Below are positions 33,540 to 41,723 of a stretch of DNA of 64,000 nucleotides, piece after piece. The notes beneath the pieces are model-generated. The model did not search any database and was not told the origin of the DNA. It saw only the letters and a list, made by a program, of their open reading frames with translations. This DNA comes from Hyphomicrobiaceae bacterium (GTDB taxonomy: Bacteria > Pseudomonadota > Alphaproteobacteria > Rhizobiales > Hyphomicrobiaceae): assembly GCA_041397645.1 (NCBI GenBank), contig JAWKWE010000004.1:2356001-2420000 (forward strand). The letters are read 5' to 3'. Both the position numbers and the translations under genes were made by a program. How positions within the stretch are numbered: position 1 is the first letter of the stretch; each line of letters starts with the position of its first letter.

Positions 33540-34130
33540 ATGACCATGCGTAAATGGGTGATCGCAGCGGCACTCCTGGCAGCGGCTGCGACTGGTTCGC
33601 TGGCTCAAGACCAAAAACAGGGTCAGCATATGCCGATGGGTCAAGGCATGGGGATGATGGGTGGCTGTCCCATGATGGGCAGCAACATGGGAATGGGCAT
33701 GATGGGTCAGGGTATGCGGGGGATGATGGGCCCAGGCATGACGGGCAATATGCCGATGGGTATGGGTATGATGGGTCAGGGCATGGGACCAGGCATGATG
33801 ATGGGCATGGGTCCCATGATGGAAGGCCGTCTTGCCTATCTGAAGGCCGAACTGGGCATCACCGACACGCAGGCCGCGGCTTGGGACGGCTACGTGAGCG
33901 CGGTCAAGGCTCGCGGCGATGCCATGCAAAGCATGCACACGACGATGATGCAGGCGATGCAGGGCGGCACGGCCATTGACCGTATGAACGCCCATACCAC
34001 GGCTATGCAGAGCATGATGGACAGCATGAATGCGCTCAAGCCAGCAACCGAAGCGCTCTACAAGGTTCTGAATGACGACCAGAAAAAGAAGGCTGATATG
34101 CTGCTCGGCATGGGCTGTTGCATGATGTGA
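33540..34130 (+). CDS. Met/Gly-rich Spy/CpxP-like periplasmic protein
   Basis: This 196-residue protein has a signal peptide (cut near GSLAQD). About 65 residues follow, built mostly of Met, Gly and Gln repeats such as MGQGMGMMGG, a likely soft-metal (Cu+, Ag+) ligand field. The C-terminal helical domain (LAYLKAELGITDTQAAAWDGY ... LNDDQKKKADMLL) has the Spy/CpxP LTxxQ-like form. GAGGAG precedes the start; a second ATG lies six bases on. Probably a periplasmic chaperone and metal sponge. Confidence 0.75.
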   Translation: MTMRKWVIAAALLAAAATGSLAQDQKQGQHMPMGQGMGMMGGCPMMGSNMGMGMMGQGMRGMMGPGMTGNMPMGMGMMGQGMGPGMMMGMGPMMEGRLAYLKAELGITDTQAAAWDGYVSAVKARGDAMQSMHTTMMQAMQGGTAIDRMNAHTTAMQSMMDSMNALKPATEALYKVLNDDQKKKADMLLGMGCCMM

Positions 34131-34138
34131 GAGAATAC

Positions 34139-34558
34139 ATGAGTTATTACTTCAACAAGGTTTTGTTGATGGGCTTCGATGACGTCGTCACTCTGACGGC
34201 CGAGAAGCTCAAGGAGCAGGGTTTTGGCAACATCACCGAGATCGACGTGACGAAGACACTCAAGAGCAAAATCGGCGTTGAGTTTCGTCCATACCGCATT
34301 CTGGGAGCGTGCAACCCTGCGCTGGCCCACGAGGCGCTCAAGCTCGAGGACAAGGTCGGAACGATGCTTCCCTGCAATGTCATCGTTCAGGAGCTGGCAC
34401 CGGGGCGCGTCGAGGTGGCAGCGATCAACCCGGTCGCCTCGATGGCCGCCATCGACAATCCCGCGCTACTCGACAAGGCAGCGTTTGTCCGAGCAAAGTT
34501 GGAAAAGGTCATTGAATCATTGTGCGGAGGCGACAGACGACAGCCACACGGCGTCTGA
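34139..34558 (+). CDS. DUF302 protein
   Basis: This 139-residue protein belongs to the DUF302 family (FRPYRILGACNPALAHEAL, then MLPCNVIVQEL). No signal peptide; the conserved cysteines (GACNP, LPCN) may bind a ligand. The function is unknown, but the family is common near metal and stress genes. The ATG at 34139 with GAGAG upstream is preferred. It follows the Spy-like gene by 8 bases and is likely in its operon. Confidence 0.82.
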   Translation: MSYYFNKVLLMGFDDVVTLTAEKLKEQGFGNITEIDVTKTLKSKIGVEFRPYRILGACNPALAHEALKLEDKVGTMLPCNVIVQELAPGRVEVAAINPVASMAAIDNPALLDKAAFVRAKLEKVIESLCGGDRRQPHGV

Positions 34559-34833
34559 ATTTGGTCTGCACTCCTGGCGGGAAGCCTCTCGCTGGCCTGC
34601 CCGCACCAACGCCACGTGTACTCAGTGTTCTACGCTTTGTACCGCGACCTAGCACTTCTTCGCTTCCGTAAGCCGTCGGAGGTGCCTGTAGAGCCGGCCG
34701 ATGCGCAAGGAACTCTGTGATGTAATTGGCGCGCGAACGGCCAAAATTGCTGACGTGGATTCTGGCCCACGCACACGCTCGGCTCTTTAGGAGATCGAGC
34801 GATTGACCAGCGTGAGGAACGGCAATCGATCGC

Positions 34834-36018
34834 CTATTTGAAGGCATAAGGATCGTCATCATCGATCGGCTCCTGCACATATGCAGTCGGACCTGCCCGA
34901 TACTCGGCCAGAAGCGCCGCCTCGTTCTCCGGCGGCCCCCACGGGGCATTCGGATTTTCTTGCAAGCGCCGTTGATAATCCATCGTCCAAACAGCATACC
35001 GCTCCCATTCCTCGCGCGACATCTCACGCGCCGGCATGGCCGGATGTCGATCACCGATCCCGAAAAGCTCGTAAGCCAAGATGGCTGTTTCGGGTACCTT
35101 GCACAGTGCGCTCATCGGAAAACCAAACTCATCCGGCTGCGCAAACCAGCCCCCTCGCACCTCCTCGTCGTTCATGTGCACGTAGGGCTTCTGCTGATAC
35201 TGCGCGGAAAAATTATACGCCCCCATGTCCATCATGCGACGGTAGAGGGGCACCCAGCTGTCGATCTTGGGCGCCAGCGGATAGCCTTTCTGGCGCGTGA
35301 TGACGCCACCGCGCGACAGCTTCCACTCTTCGTGCTCGGTGGCAATCGCCGGCAAGTTGAGGTGCGTCCATGGCAGCTCGCCTGACAGCAGATGGCCACT
35401 GAGATCCTCGTGATGCAGCCGCTGCATGACGACGACGACCCGGCCTTTGTCCTTATCGTTCAGCCTTGGGATGACCTCGGCATCGAACCACTTGTTGACG
35501 GCCCGACGGCGCGGCTCGTCGTGCACGCGGGCCGGCGCGATCGGATCATCGACGACAATGAGGTCGGCGCCACGACCGACCAGGATGCCGCCAACCACGC
35601 CCGAGATCCGCTGGCCGCCATGAGGCAGATAGAGGTTGCCGCCGCGGCCCTCGGGCTTCAGATGCGGAAACAGGGCCTGGCAACGCTGCGACCGCAGAAG
35701 GTCTTGCGTCGCGCGCTCGAAGTCCCCGGCCAGCTCACGCGAGCCGGCGATCGACATAATCTTGAGTTCGGGATTGCGTCCGTGCATCCACACCGGCAGC
35801 GCAATTGAGGCCGCCAGCGACTTCAAGCATCGCGGGGGCAGGTTGATGATGAGCCGCGTGATCTCGCCTTTGGCCACCCGCTCCAGATAGTCAGCCAGCA
35901 CATCGATGTGCCAGGTGTCGACCAGTGCCGTCTTGGGGTTCAGCTCCCGAAACGCAAATCTCAAGAAGGCCGAGAAGTTCGACCGGTAGAGCGCCTTGAT
36001 CTGTTCAGCCTTGGTCAT
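34834..36018 (-). CDS. phage terminase large subunit, ATPase part
   Basis: This 394-residue protein has the terminase ATPase domain: DTWHIDVLADYLERVAKGEI, a Walker-A-like NLPPRCLKSL (59-68), and the Walker-B LIVVDDP (153-159). ARVHDEPRRRAVNKWFD and FSAQYQQKP follow. After about residue 285 the sequence leaves the family: no nuclease domain with its acidic triad can be seen, and a Pro/Glu-rich tail ends in DDDDPYAFK. Intact members are around 450-500 residues. It is likely a degraded or modified packaging motor of a prophage remnant. It overlaps the DUF5681 gene by 14 bases. Confidence 0.8.
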   Translation of the reverse strand: MTKAEQIKALYRSNFSAFLRFAFRELNPKTALVDTWHIDVLADYLERVAKGEITRLIINLPPRCLKSLAASIALPVWMHGRNPELKIMSIAGSRELAGDFERATQDLLRSQRCQALFPHLKPEGRGGNLYLPHGGQRISGVVGGILVGRGADLIVVDDPIAPARVHDEPRRRAVNKWFDAEVIPRLNDKDKGRVVVVMQRLHHEDLSGHLLSGELPWTHLNLPAIATEHEEWKLSRGGVITRQKGYPLAPKIDSWVPLYRRMMDMGAYNFSAQYQQKPYVHMNDEEVRGGWFAQPDEFGFPMSALCKVPETAILAYELFGIGDRHPAMPAREMSREEWERYAVWTMDYQRRLQENPNAPWGPPENEAALLAEYRAGPTAYVQEPIDDDDPYAFK

Positions 36019-36382
36019 TGTCGTCTCCTGTCGGTGGCGATCCGAGCGCCTTCAGCAACTCGGCGTCATCCGCCTCTGTCGCTGTGAAGGGCTCGATGTC
36101 CTTGTGCTTCTCGAGGTGCGCGAGGACGAGCTGCATTGGCTTCTGGTCGCCACTGATGGCGCGGTTGACGAGTTGCTTGATCAAGGCTTCGCGCTTGCTC
36201 AAGCGGATCTCGCGGCCGCCTTCCTTGAGCACGACCGTCTGATCGAGCTCGCGCTTGATCATGGCTTCGATGCTGCGGCTCTTGCGCGGTCGGCCGCGCG
36301 GGTTACCCGACTGACCTGGTCTGAACCGGCTGTGCATCGGAGGCCTGCAGTAGCCGACTTTGTCGTCATCCTCGGCACTCAT
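36005..36382 (-). CDS. DUF5681 protein, terminase-small-subunit-like
   Basis: This 125-residue protein contains SRFRPGQSGNPRGRPRKS, the DUF5681 mark, followed by a helical part (RLSKREALIKQLVNRAISGD) and an acidic end. In phages this family sits just before the large terminase, as here, and may serve as small subunit. The start is the ATG at 36382 (GGAGG 7 bases before), overlapping the methyltransferase stop by ATGA. Confidence 0.8.
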   Translation of the reverse strand: MSAEDDDKVGYCRPPMHSRFRPGQSGNPRGRPRKSRSIEAMIKRELDQTVVLKEGGREIRLSKREALIKQLVNRAISGDQKPMQLVLAHLEKHKDIEPFTATEADDAELLKALGSPPTGDDNDQG

Positions 36383-37722
36383 GATGAGACCTCCGAGCAC
36401 CCGCTCTGCACAGAGGCGGCCTCGCCAAGCCGCTCGGCCGCGACCTCCGCAAATGTCTGCCCCGTCGCCGAAAGGCGGGCCTCGACACCCGAGACGCCAC
36501 TCACGCGCTTCACGATGGTGTCGCAGTAGACGGGATCGAGTTCGATCCCATAGCCGCGTCGGCCCGTGCGCTCGGCGGCGACCAGCGTCGTGCCCGAGCC
36601 GGCGAACGCATCGAGGACGATTCCCCGACGCCTCGAGCAGTCGAGAATGGCGTCCGCGACAAGCGCGACCGGCTTGACGGTCGGATGCATCGCCAAGTCC
36701 GCCTCACGCGTCGCGCTGAAGGTGTTGGCGCCGGCATAGGTCCACACATTCGTGCGGTAGCGGCCATGGCGGCCGAGTTCGACGTTGTTGATATGGGGCG
36801 CGGTGCCACTCTTGAAGACAAAGACCATCTCGTGCTGTGAGCGGTAGAGCGACCCCATGCCGCCGTTGGTCTTGTTCCAGACGCAGATGTTCTTGAGCTC
36901 GTTGAACGTCCGGCCGCCAGCGGCGAGAACTTCGCCAAGGTGGCGCCAGTCCATGCACACAAAATGGATCGCGCCATCGATGGCGCGAAGAACGAGGTTG
37001 GCGAAAACGCGCTCAAGAAAGGCCGTGAATTCGGCTTCCGTCATCTCACCAGACGCAAACGCGAACTCGCGGTGTTTGACCGCGCCGAGGCCCGAGACAT
37101 GGCCATCGATCTTCACGTTGTAGGGTGGGTCCGTGAAGACCATCTGCGCTTTGGCGCCATCGAGCAGGCGCGCCGAGGTTTCGAGGTCGGTCGCATCGCC
37201 GCAGATCAAGCGATGGCCGCCGGTCTGCCAGAGGTCGCCGAGCCGCGTGACGGCTGGACCGTCGGCCGGTGGCGGCACAACGTCGTCTGCGTCGGGTTTC
37301 GCCTCAGCCTCGCCAAGCAGAACGTCGATCTCGGCCATTTCGAAGCCTGTGATCGTGACGTCGAAGTCAAGCTCAAGCGTCGTTAAATGCTGCAACTCGA
37401 TTCTGAGGATCTCGCGATCCCAGCCGGCCTTCTCGGCGAGCTTATTGTCTGCGAGGATGTAGGCGCGCTTCTGAGCGTCGGTGAGGTGTTCAAGGCGCAA
37501 GCACGGCACGGTAGCCAAGCCGAGCTTCTTCGCGGCTTCGACGCGGCCGTGGCCGGCGATGATGGTCCCGGCCTTGTCGATGAGAACCGGGTTATTGAAG
37601 CCGAAGGCCTTGATGCTCGATGCGATCTCGGCGATTTGCTTGGGACTGTGCGTTCGCGCGTTGCTGCTGTATGATTTAAGGGCAGCAACGGCGACGTGCT
37701 CAATGGCGAGCTTTGCAGACAT
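36379..37722 (-). CDS. DNA methyltransferase with N-terminal ParB domain
   Basis: This 447-residue fusion has a ParB/Srx-like domain at about 10-95 (YSSNARTHSPKQIAEIASSI, AGHGRVEAAKKLG) and a DNA-methylase at about 160-420. It has motif IV DPPY at 198-201 and motif I DAFAGSGTT at 371-379, the beta-class order. Such enzymes methylate adenine or N4-cytosine and are common in prophages and gene transfer elements. It is upstream of the terminase genes and coupled to DUF5681. No matching restriction enzyme is visible, so it is probably an orphan protective methylase. Confidence 0.9.
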   Translation of the reverse strand: MSAKLAIEHVAVAALKSYSSNARTHSPKQIAEIASSIKAFGFNNPVLIDKAGTIIAGHGRVEAAKKLGLATVPCLRLEHLTDAQKRAYILADNKLAEKAGWDREILRIELQHLTTLELDFDVTITGFEMAEIDVLLGEAEAKPDADDVVPPPADGPAVTRLGDLWQTGGHRLICGDATDLETSARLLDGAKAQMVFTDPPYNVKIDGHVSGLGAVKHREFAFASGEMTEAEFTAFLERVFANLVLRAIDGAIHFVCMDWRHLGEVLAAGGRTFNELKNICVWNKTNGGMGSLYRSQHEMVFVFKSGTAPHINNVELGRHGRYRTNVWTYAGANTFSATREADLAMHPTVKPVALVADAILDCSRRRGIVLDAFAGSGTTLVAAERTGRRGYGIELDPVYCDTIVKRVSGVSGVEARLSATGQTFAEVAAERLGEAASVQSGCSEVSS

Positions 37723-37821
37723 AGGTCGGGGCTCCGAAAGACAGAGTTCGACCTTCTTATCTATTGGACTGTCACAGCACGGTCATCGACGAGAAATCGA
37801 GAGTTTTCTCTCAACAGCGGG

Positions 37822-38517
37822 TCAGGCCTTTTTCTGCGAGGCCTTCCTCACCTCGTAGGCAATGTTCCGCACCCGCTCCCATCCGATGTTCAGTTTGAGA
37901 CGTGCCTGAACCATGCGGGCGGCTCGCTCGCTAGGCGGGCCCTGCCACCATTCGGCTCTCCGAATTCGTCGCCACCCTTCAAGCCCACACGCGGCTTGTC
38001 GCCACGCCAACCAAGATTCGCGTCGGTCAAAACTCGTGGCAATGAACATCTTTGTAAACTGACGGCCAGGGGTAATCCGCCCGCGGCCCTGACGCTTCTT
38101 GGCCTTGCCGTCCAGGCGATCGCTCAGATGAGCGAGTACAATTTGTGGAATAGGTTCGCGAGCGTTCCGCTTGATTTCAACGACAAGGTAGCTGGTTTCG
38201 ATCCAGGCTTTGGGATCGGCCTCAAGGTTGCGCTGAGCGGAGGCGAATGGGCTGAGATCGCTCGCGCATTCGCTGGAACTGTTTTTCGCAGAAGTCCGTC
38301 CACGCCCTTGCCGCCTCTTTGCCTTACCGTTGAGGCGTTCGCTCAGATGGTCGAGCACAATTCGTGGAATGGGTTCGCGAGCGTTTGCCTTGATTGAAGC
38401 GTGCAGATAGGTCGTCTCGACCCAAGCCTTGGGATCGGCCTCAAGCTTGCGCTTGGCCGAGGCGAAAGGGCTGAGATCGACGTTGCGACGGTTAACGATC
38501 TTCGGTTTCTTGGCCAT
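37822..38517 (-). CDS. hypothetical protein with internal tandem duplication
   Basis: This protein of about 231 residues has two copies of a 60-residue unit that opens DLSPFASA(K/Q)R and contains LEADPKAW(V/I)ET, NAREPIP(R/Q)IVL and LS(E/D)RL(N/D)GKAKRRQGRGR. A C-terminal basic and Trp-rich region follows. DNA-binding is plausible from the charge, but I know no family. The ATG at 38517 is chosen; a TTG 39 bases upstream is possible. It precedes the ParB-methylase and belongs to the prophage-like block. Confidence 0.65.
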   Translation of the reverse strand: MAKKPKIVNRRNVDLSPFASAKRKLEADPKAWVETTYLHASIKANAREPIPRIVLDHLSERLNGKAKRRQGRGRTSAKNSSSECASDLSPFASAQRNLEADPKAWIETSYLVVEIKRNAREPIPQIVLAHLSDRLDGKAKKRQGRGRITPGRQFTKMFIATSFDRRESWLAWRQAACGLEGWRRIRRAEWWQGPPSERAARMVQARLKLNIGWERVRNIAYEVRKASQKKA

Positions 38518-38716
38518 GGCGCTTAACTCAGAGGCTTCATTATCGTCGTTAAGCAAACCGCATGCCAGCCTGCCGGCTGTTCACCATTGGTGGTCAGATG
38601 CGAAGTAGCGAAAGTTTCGTTGACGCCGCTAGAAGGACCCTCAGGGTAGCCAACAAGTTTGAAGCGGGGACGACAAGGCCGCCCCCGCTTCGTGCTCGTC
38701 TCAAATATTGTCCAGG

Positions 38717-38929
38717 TCAGTTGCGACTTGGCAGCTTCACCACGATTTCGAGGGTGGCCTTTGCGAAAAGGACTTCCTCATCTGAGTTCGCAAAATGCGA
38801 AAGCATGTCTTCAGTGCCTTCGCGGATGAAAGCCTCCGGCTCGACCAAGACGCCATTGTCGATCGGCATCGAGACGATGCATCTCCGAAGTGCTGTGCGG
38901 TAGGGTAGGCGCTTCGCTGGTTTTTTCAT
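38717..38929 (-). CDS. small hypothetical protein (phage block)
   Basis: This 70-residue frame starts at an ATG at 38929 (MKKPAKRLPYRTALRRCIV). It has a basic beginning and a polar end, with no membrane helix and no known family. Its orientation matches the other genes of this block. Supported mainly by plausible composition. Confidence 0.4.
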   Translation of the reverse strand: MKKPAKRLPYRTALRRCIVSMPIDNGVLVEPEAFIREGTEDMLSHFANSDEEVLFAKATLEIVVKLPSRN

Positions 38930-39374
38930 GGTCAGCTCACTCGTTATCACCCGGACGATCGGGCGATCGACTAATTAGGCCATGCGCTACCTTCCAGCAT
39001 CGACAAGAAAACAGCAGATTTCCGAGTCCAAGTCGGCGTGCCTGGCGGTTGGCCGTCCTTAAGAGGCACTCGATTCAAAGGTCGCCTGCTATCGAGAATA
39101 ATGTCGCTGTTACTCTGCTGACGTTCACTGTTCCGCGTCACAATATTACCTGATCCGAATGCAGGGAATTGACGCGCTGAAGCCCCACTTTTCGCCTGAA
39201 TTAGCGACTGAGTTCTGGGTAAACGCGCCGAAAATGCGGAAAATTCCCTGTTATTGGCCCGGACATACTGAGACCCGTTCGCGCCAGACTGCCAGCACAG
39301 CCAGCCTTTTCACCGATTTCGTGGGTTCTCCCGTTCGCACCGCGCGGTGTTGAAAGCCGCCTCATTTCCGTGGG
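38930..39374. other. gap without genes; one inverted repeat
   Basis: I see no gene here. A nine-base inverted repeat (CAGGGAATT at 39162-39170, AATTCCCTG at 39242-39250) lies in it, close to the recombinase remnant that follows. It may be part of an old attachment or resolution site, but this is speculative. Confidence 0.35.
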
Positions 39375-39815
39375 TTACCGGCGTGGCCAGTGTCGAGGCG
39401 GGTCCTGAGACGGGAGGCCTCCCTTCGCAGGCCGATCCTGACAGAATATCTCTGGCACGACTTTTCGGGGCGGGCGGAATTTTTCTAAACGCGACTGCTG
39501 GGACCGCGAGGTGAACCTGCGGTGCGCGCGCTGAGACGACCAGTCGAGTGGCAGACTTGCCGAGGTTCTCAAGAGACGCTTGGCACTCAGTTCTGGCGGC
39601 TGCCGACCGCTTAGTATGTCATCGATGATGCTCGGGGCGAGGTAGCAGCGGCGCATCAGAGCGGTGAGATACCCTTTGCTCTTCCCGCGACGCGCAGTGA
39701 TCGCATTCAACGTCTCGCTAGTATCGGCCAATACGTCATCGCGAACAGCGAAGGCTTCCTGGATCAGCCGGACCAGCGTCGGATCGACTTTCTCCGCCAT
39801 TGCTTCCCGTCGCAT
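39375..39815 (-). pseudogene. serine recombinase C, 3' fragment
   Basis: The frame aligns with the C-terminal 90 residues of recombinases A and B (IQEAFAVRDDVLAD, KGYLTALMRRCYLAPSIIDD, LSGRQPPELSAKRLL, LPLDWSSQRAHRRF) and then has a longer basic tail. The catalytic and recombinase domains are absent, and the sequence to the right shows no trace of them. It marks the edge of a third, broken element of the same type. Confidence 0.8.
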
Positions 39816-40415
39816 AGTGATCGTCGAGATCTTGGACTTTGAAATTTTGTCAGCTCGTACCGGTGATCGTCGTCACATACTACCTGATTGGTCTCCCAAT
39901 TATGTGCACGGCATGGAGACGGCAGGCGCACACTAGGAGCTTCCATGAGACAACTCACAGCGCTCCGCGGACTCCCGAAGAGCAGTTTGAAAATCTCGTG
40001 GCAAGCGGGGAAGTGTCTACGGCTGAAATCGTTTGATAGCTGGTCATGCAGCTATCCGACGCCGACGCAATAATGGCCGACGTAGCGGGCTGACAAGCTG
40101 ATAAACTGGGCGCGTTGAGCAAAATAAACACACCGACGTCTCAACACAGCCAAGCCTGATACCGCTTTGAAAAGTAATGAATTAGCTGCTCTTGTTGGCT
40201 TCTCGCTCGCTTCAGAAAAGCAATATCGTGATAAGAATTTCGGCATCGTGATACAATGCCGCACGACGTTTGACCTGTATCAAATCTTTAGTCTCGCCCG
40301 CTGGCGAGGCCAGAGATTGCAAAAAAGCAAACCGGGCGCTGGCATCTACCTGCGCACACGGACGCGTCAGAGGAAATGCACTTCACGCCGTCCCGAGCGG
40401 CGACGGAGGACCGTA
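39816..40415. other. 600-base gap with a pair of ATCGTGATA repeats
   Basis: No convincing gene is present. The nine-base direct repeat ATCGTGATA occurs at 40225-40233 and 40245-40253, exactly 20 bases (two helical turns) apart, about 165-190 bases before the AraC-type gene. This spacing fits a site bound by an AraC protein, though the link is unproven. Confidence 0.4.
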
Positions 40416-41300
40416 ATGCCGCTGATTACACCCGAGGAGCTGCCGATCTGGGTTCCAGGCGAACTGACCGTCGATAGTGCTTCTCAAAACTGGAAGGATG
40501 TACGGGTCCGCGGCTATCACTATCAGTCGCTGGACGTCCCCATTCCCGCCATGCGGGATTACGTGATCGTGGTTTATCGCGACGGGCTCACCCCGATGAA
40601 TCGCAAAGTGTGTGGTCCATGGCGAAATGAGCAAGTTGGCCCTGGTACCGTTTCGCTTTTGACTCACTCGACGGATTCCCATTGGCATTGGTCCGTGCCG
40701 ATTGAAGTGCAGCACCTTTATATTTCGCCGGAGAAAGTTGCAGAAATCGCCAGCGATGCCTACGGTCGGGATATCAAAGTCGTCGAGTTACAGGATATTC
40801 TGCGAGCCGACGATCCTGCTTTGATCAATGCCATGACGACGCTGATGAACGAGTTGAACACCGGCGGGCTCGGCGGCACCTTGTTCGTCGAGGCGGTTAC
40901 AAACCAAGTGTGCGTGCATCTTCTGCGGAACTATGCGGCAGAGCTTCGCGAAGCCAAACAGGCCAGAGGCGGCTTGTCACCCCTGCAGACAAAGAGGGTG
41001 AAAGAATTCATCGAAGGAAACCTCGATCGAAATTTGAGCCTCGCCGACATAGCAAAAGTGGCAGGGATTAGCGTTTTTCATCTGATCCGCCAATTCCACG
41101 AGACGTTCGGCTGTCCACCGTATGTATATCTTACTTTGCGCCGCCTTGAGCGAGCGCGATGCATGATTGAGGCAGGCGACACGCCGTTGAAATGCGTCGC
41201 AGCCAGCTGCGGCTTTTCGGATCAAAGCCACATGACGAGGCTGTTCCGGCGCGAGTTCAAGATCACGCCCGGTGAGTACCGGAAAAACGCCAACACGTAG
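40416..41300 (+). CDS. AraC-family transcriptional regulator
   Basis: This 294-residue protein has an AraC-type C-terminal domain with two helix-turn-helices (SLADIAKVAGISVFHLIRQF; CVAASCGFSDQSHMTRLFRR) and the closing EFKITPGEYR. The N-terminal 190 residues are the ligand or dimer part with no motif I can name. GGAGGACC precedes the ATG at 40416. It ends tail to tail with the EthD gene and is a probable regulator of the degradative cluster. Confidence 0.9.
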   Translation: MPLITPEELPIWVPGELTVDSASQNWKDVRVRGYHYQSLDVPIPAMRDYVIVVYRDGLTPMNRKVCGPWRNEQVGPGTVSLLTHSTDSHWHWSVPIEVQHLYISPEKVAEIASDAYGRDIKVVELQDILRADDPALINAMTTLMNELNTGGLGGTLFVEAVTNQVCVHLLRNYAAELREAKQARGGLSPLQTKRVKEFIEGNLDRNLSLADIAKVAGISVFHLIRQFHETFGCPPYVYLTLRRLERARCMIEAGDTPLKCVAASCGFSDQSHMTRLFRREFKITPGEYRKNANT

Positions 41301-41368
41301 CGAGCGTGGTCATGTTCTCTGGGAACCACAGCGCAAGCAAGTTACGCTGGTAGTTCCTGTTGTTGCCG

Positions 41369-41683
41369 TCAGCCGACCACCACATCGCTGATCTGAATGA
41401 CCGGCGTTGCATCCGTGTAGTTCTTTATGTCCGCCAGAATGTCGCCGGCGTTTGGGCCGAATCCGGCTTGGAACGCCTCGACCGAGTCGCAGAAGATGTG
41501 ACACATGCCGATATAGGTGGGGGGTGCGCCGGGCGCGCCACCGGCAATGCCTTTGTCGACCGTGTAAAACTTACACTTGTCGCCCATCTTGTTTTTGACC
41601 AGCGGCATATGCTTGTCGCGGTAGTAGTCGTGATCAAACCGCATTCCCGAGGTGTAGGGATACATTACGCTGACTTTTATCAT
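41369..41683 (-). CDS. EthD-family protein
   Basis: This 104-residue dimeric alpha-beta-barrel protein has IKVSVMYPYTSGMRFDHDYYRDKHMPLVK, the EthD opening, and ends with IQISDVVVG. EthD was named for the ethyl tert-butyl ether operon, and related small proteins act in ring or ether metabolism. The ATG at 41683 has GGAGA upstream. It is the last gene of the cluster with the MetX-like hydrolase and the monooxygenase. Confidence 0.85.
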   Translation of the reverse strand: MIKVSVMYPYTSGMRFDHDYYRDKHMPLVKNKMGDKCKFYTVDKGIAGGAPGAPPTYIGMCHIFCDSVEAFQAGFGPNAGDILADIKNYTDATPVIQISDVVVG

Positions 41684-41723
41684 CTCGTGTCTCCGATCGC
41701 CTATGGCAGCTTTAGCCAAGCAG

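Noticed and set aside
39839..40073. Short plus-strand frames upstream of the AraC gene
   Set aside because: No ribosome-binding site, no family features, and two competing frames of similar length.
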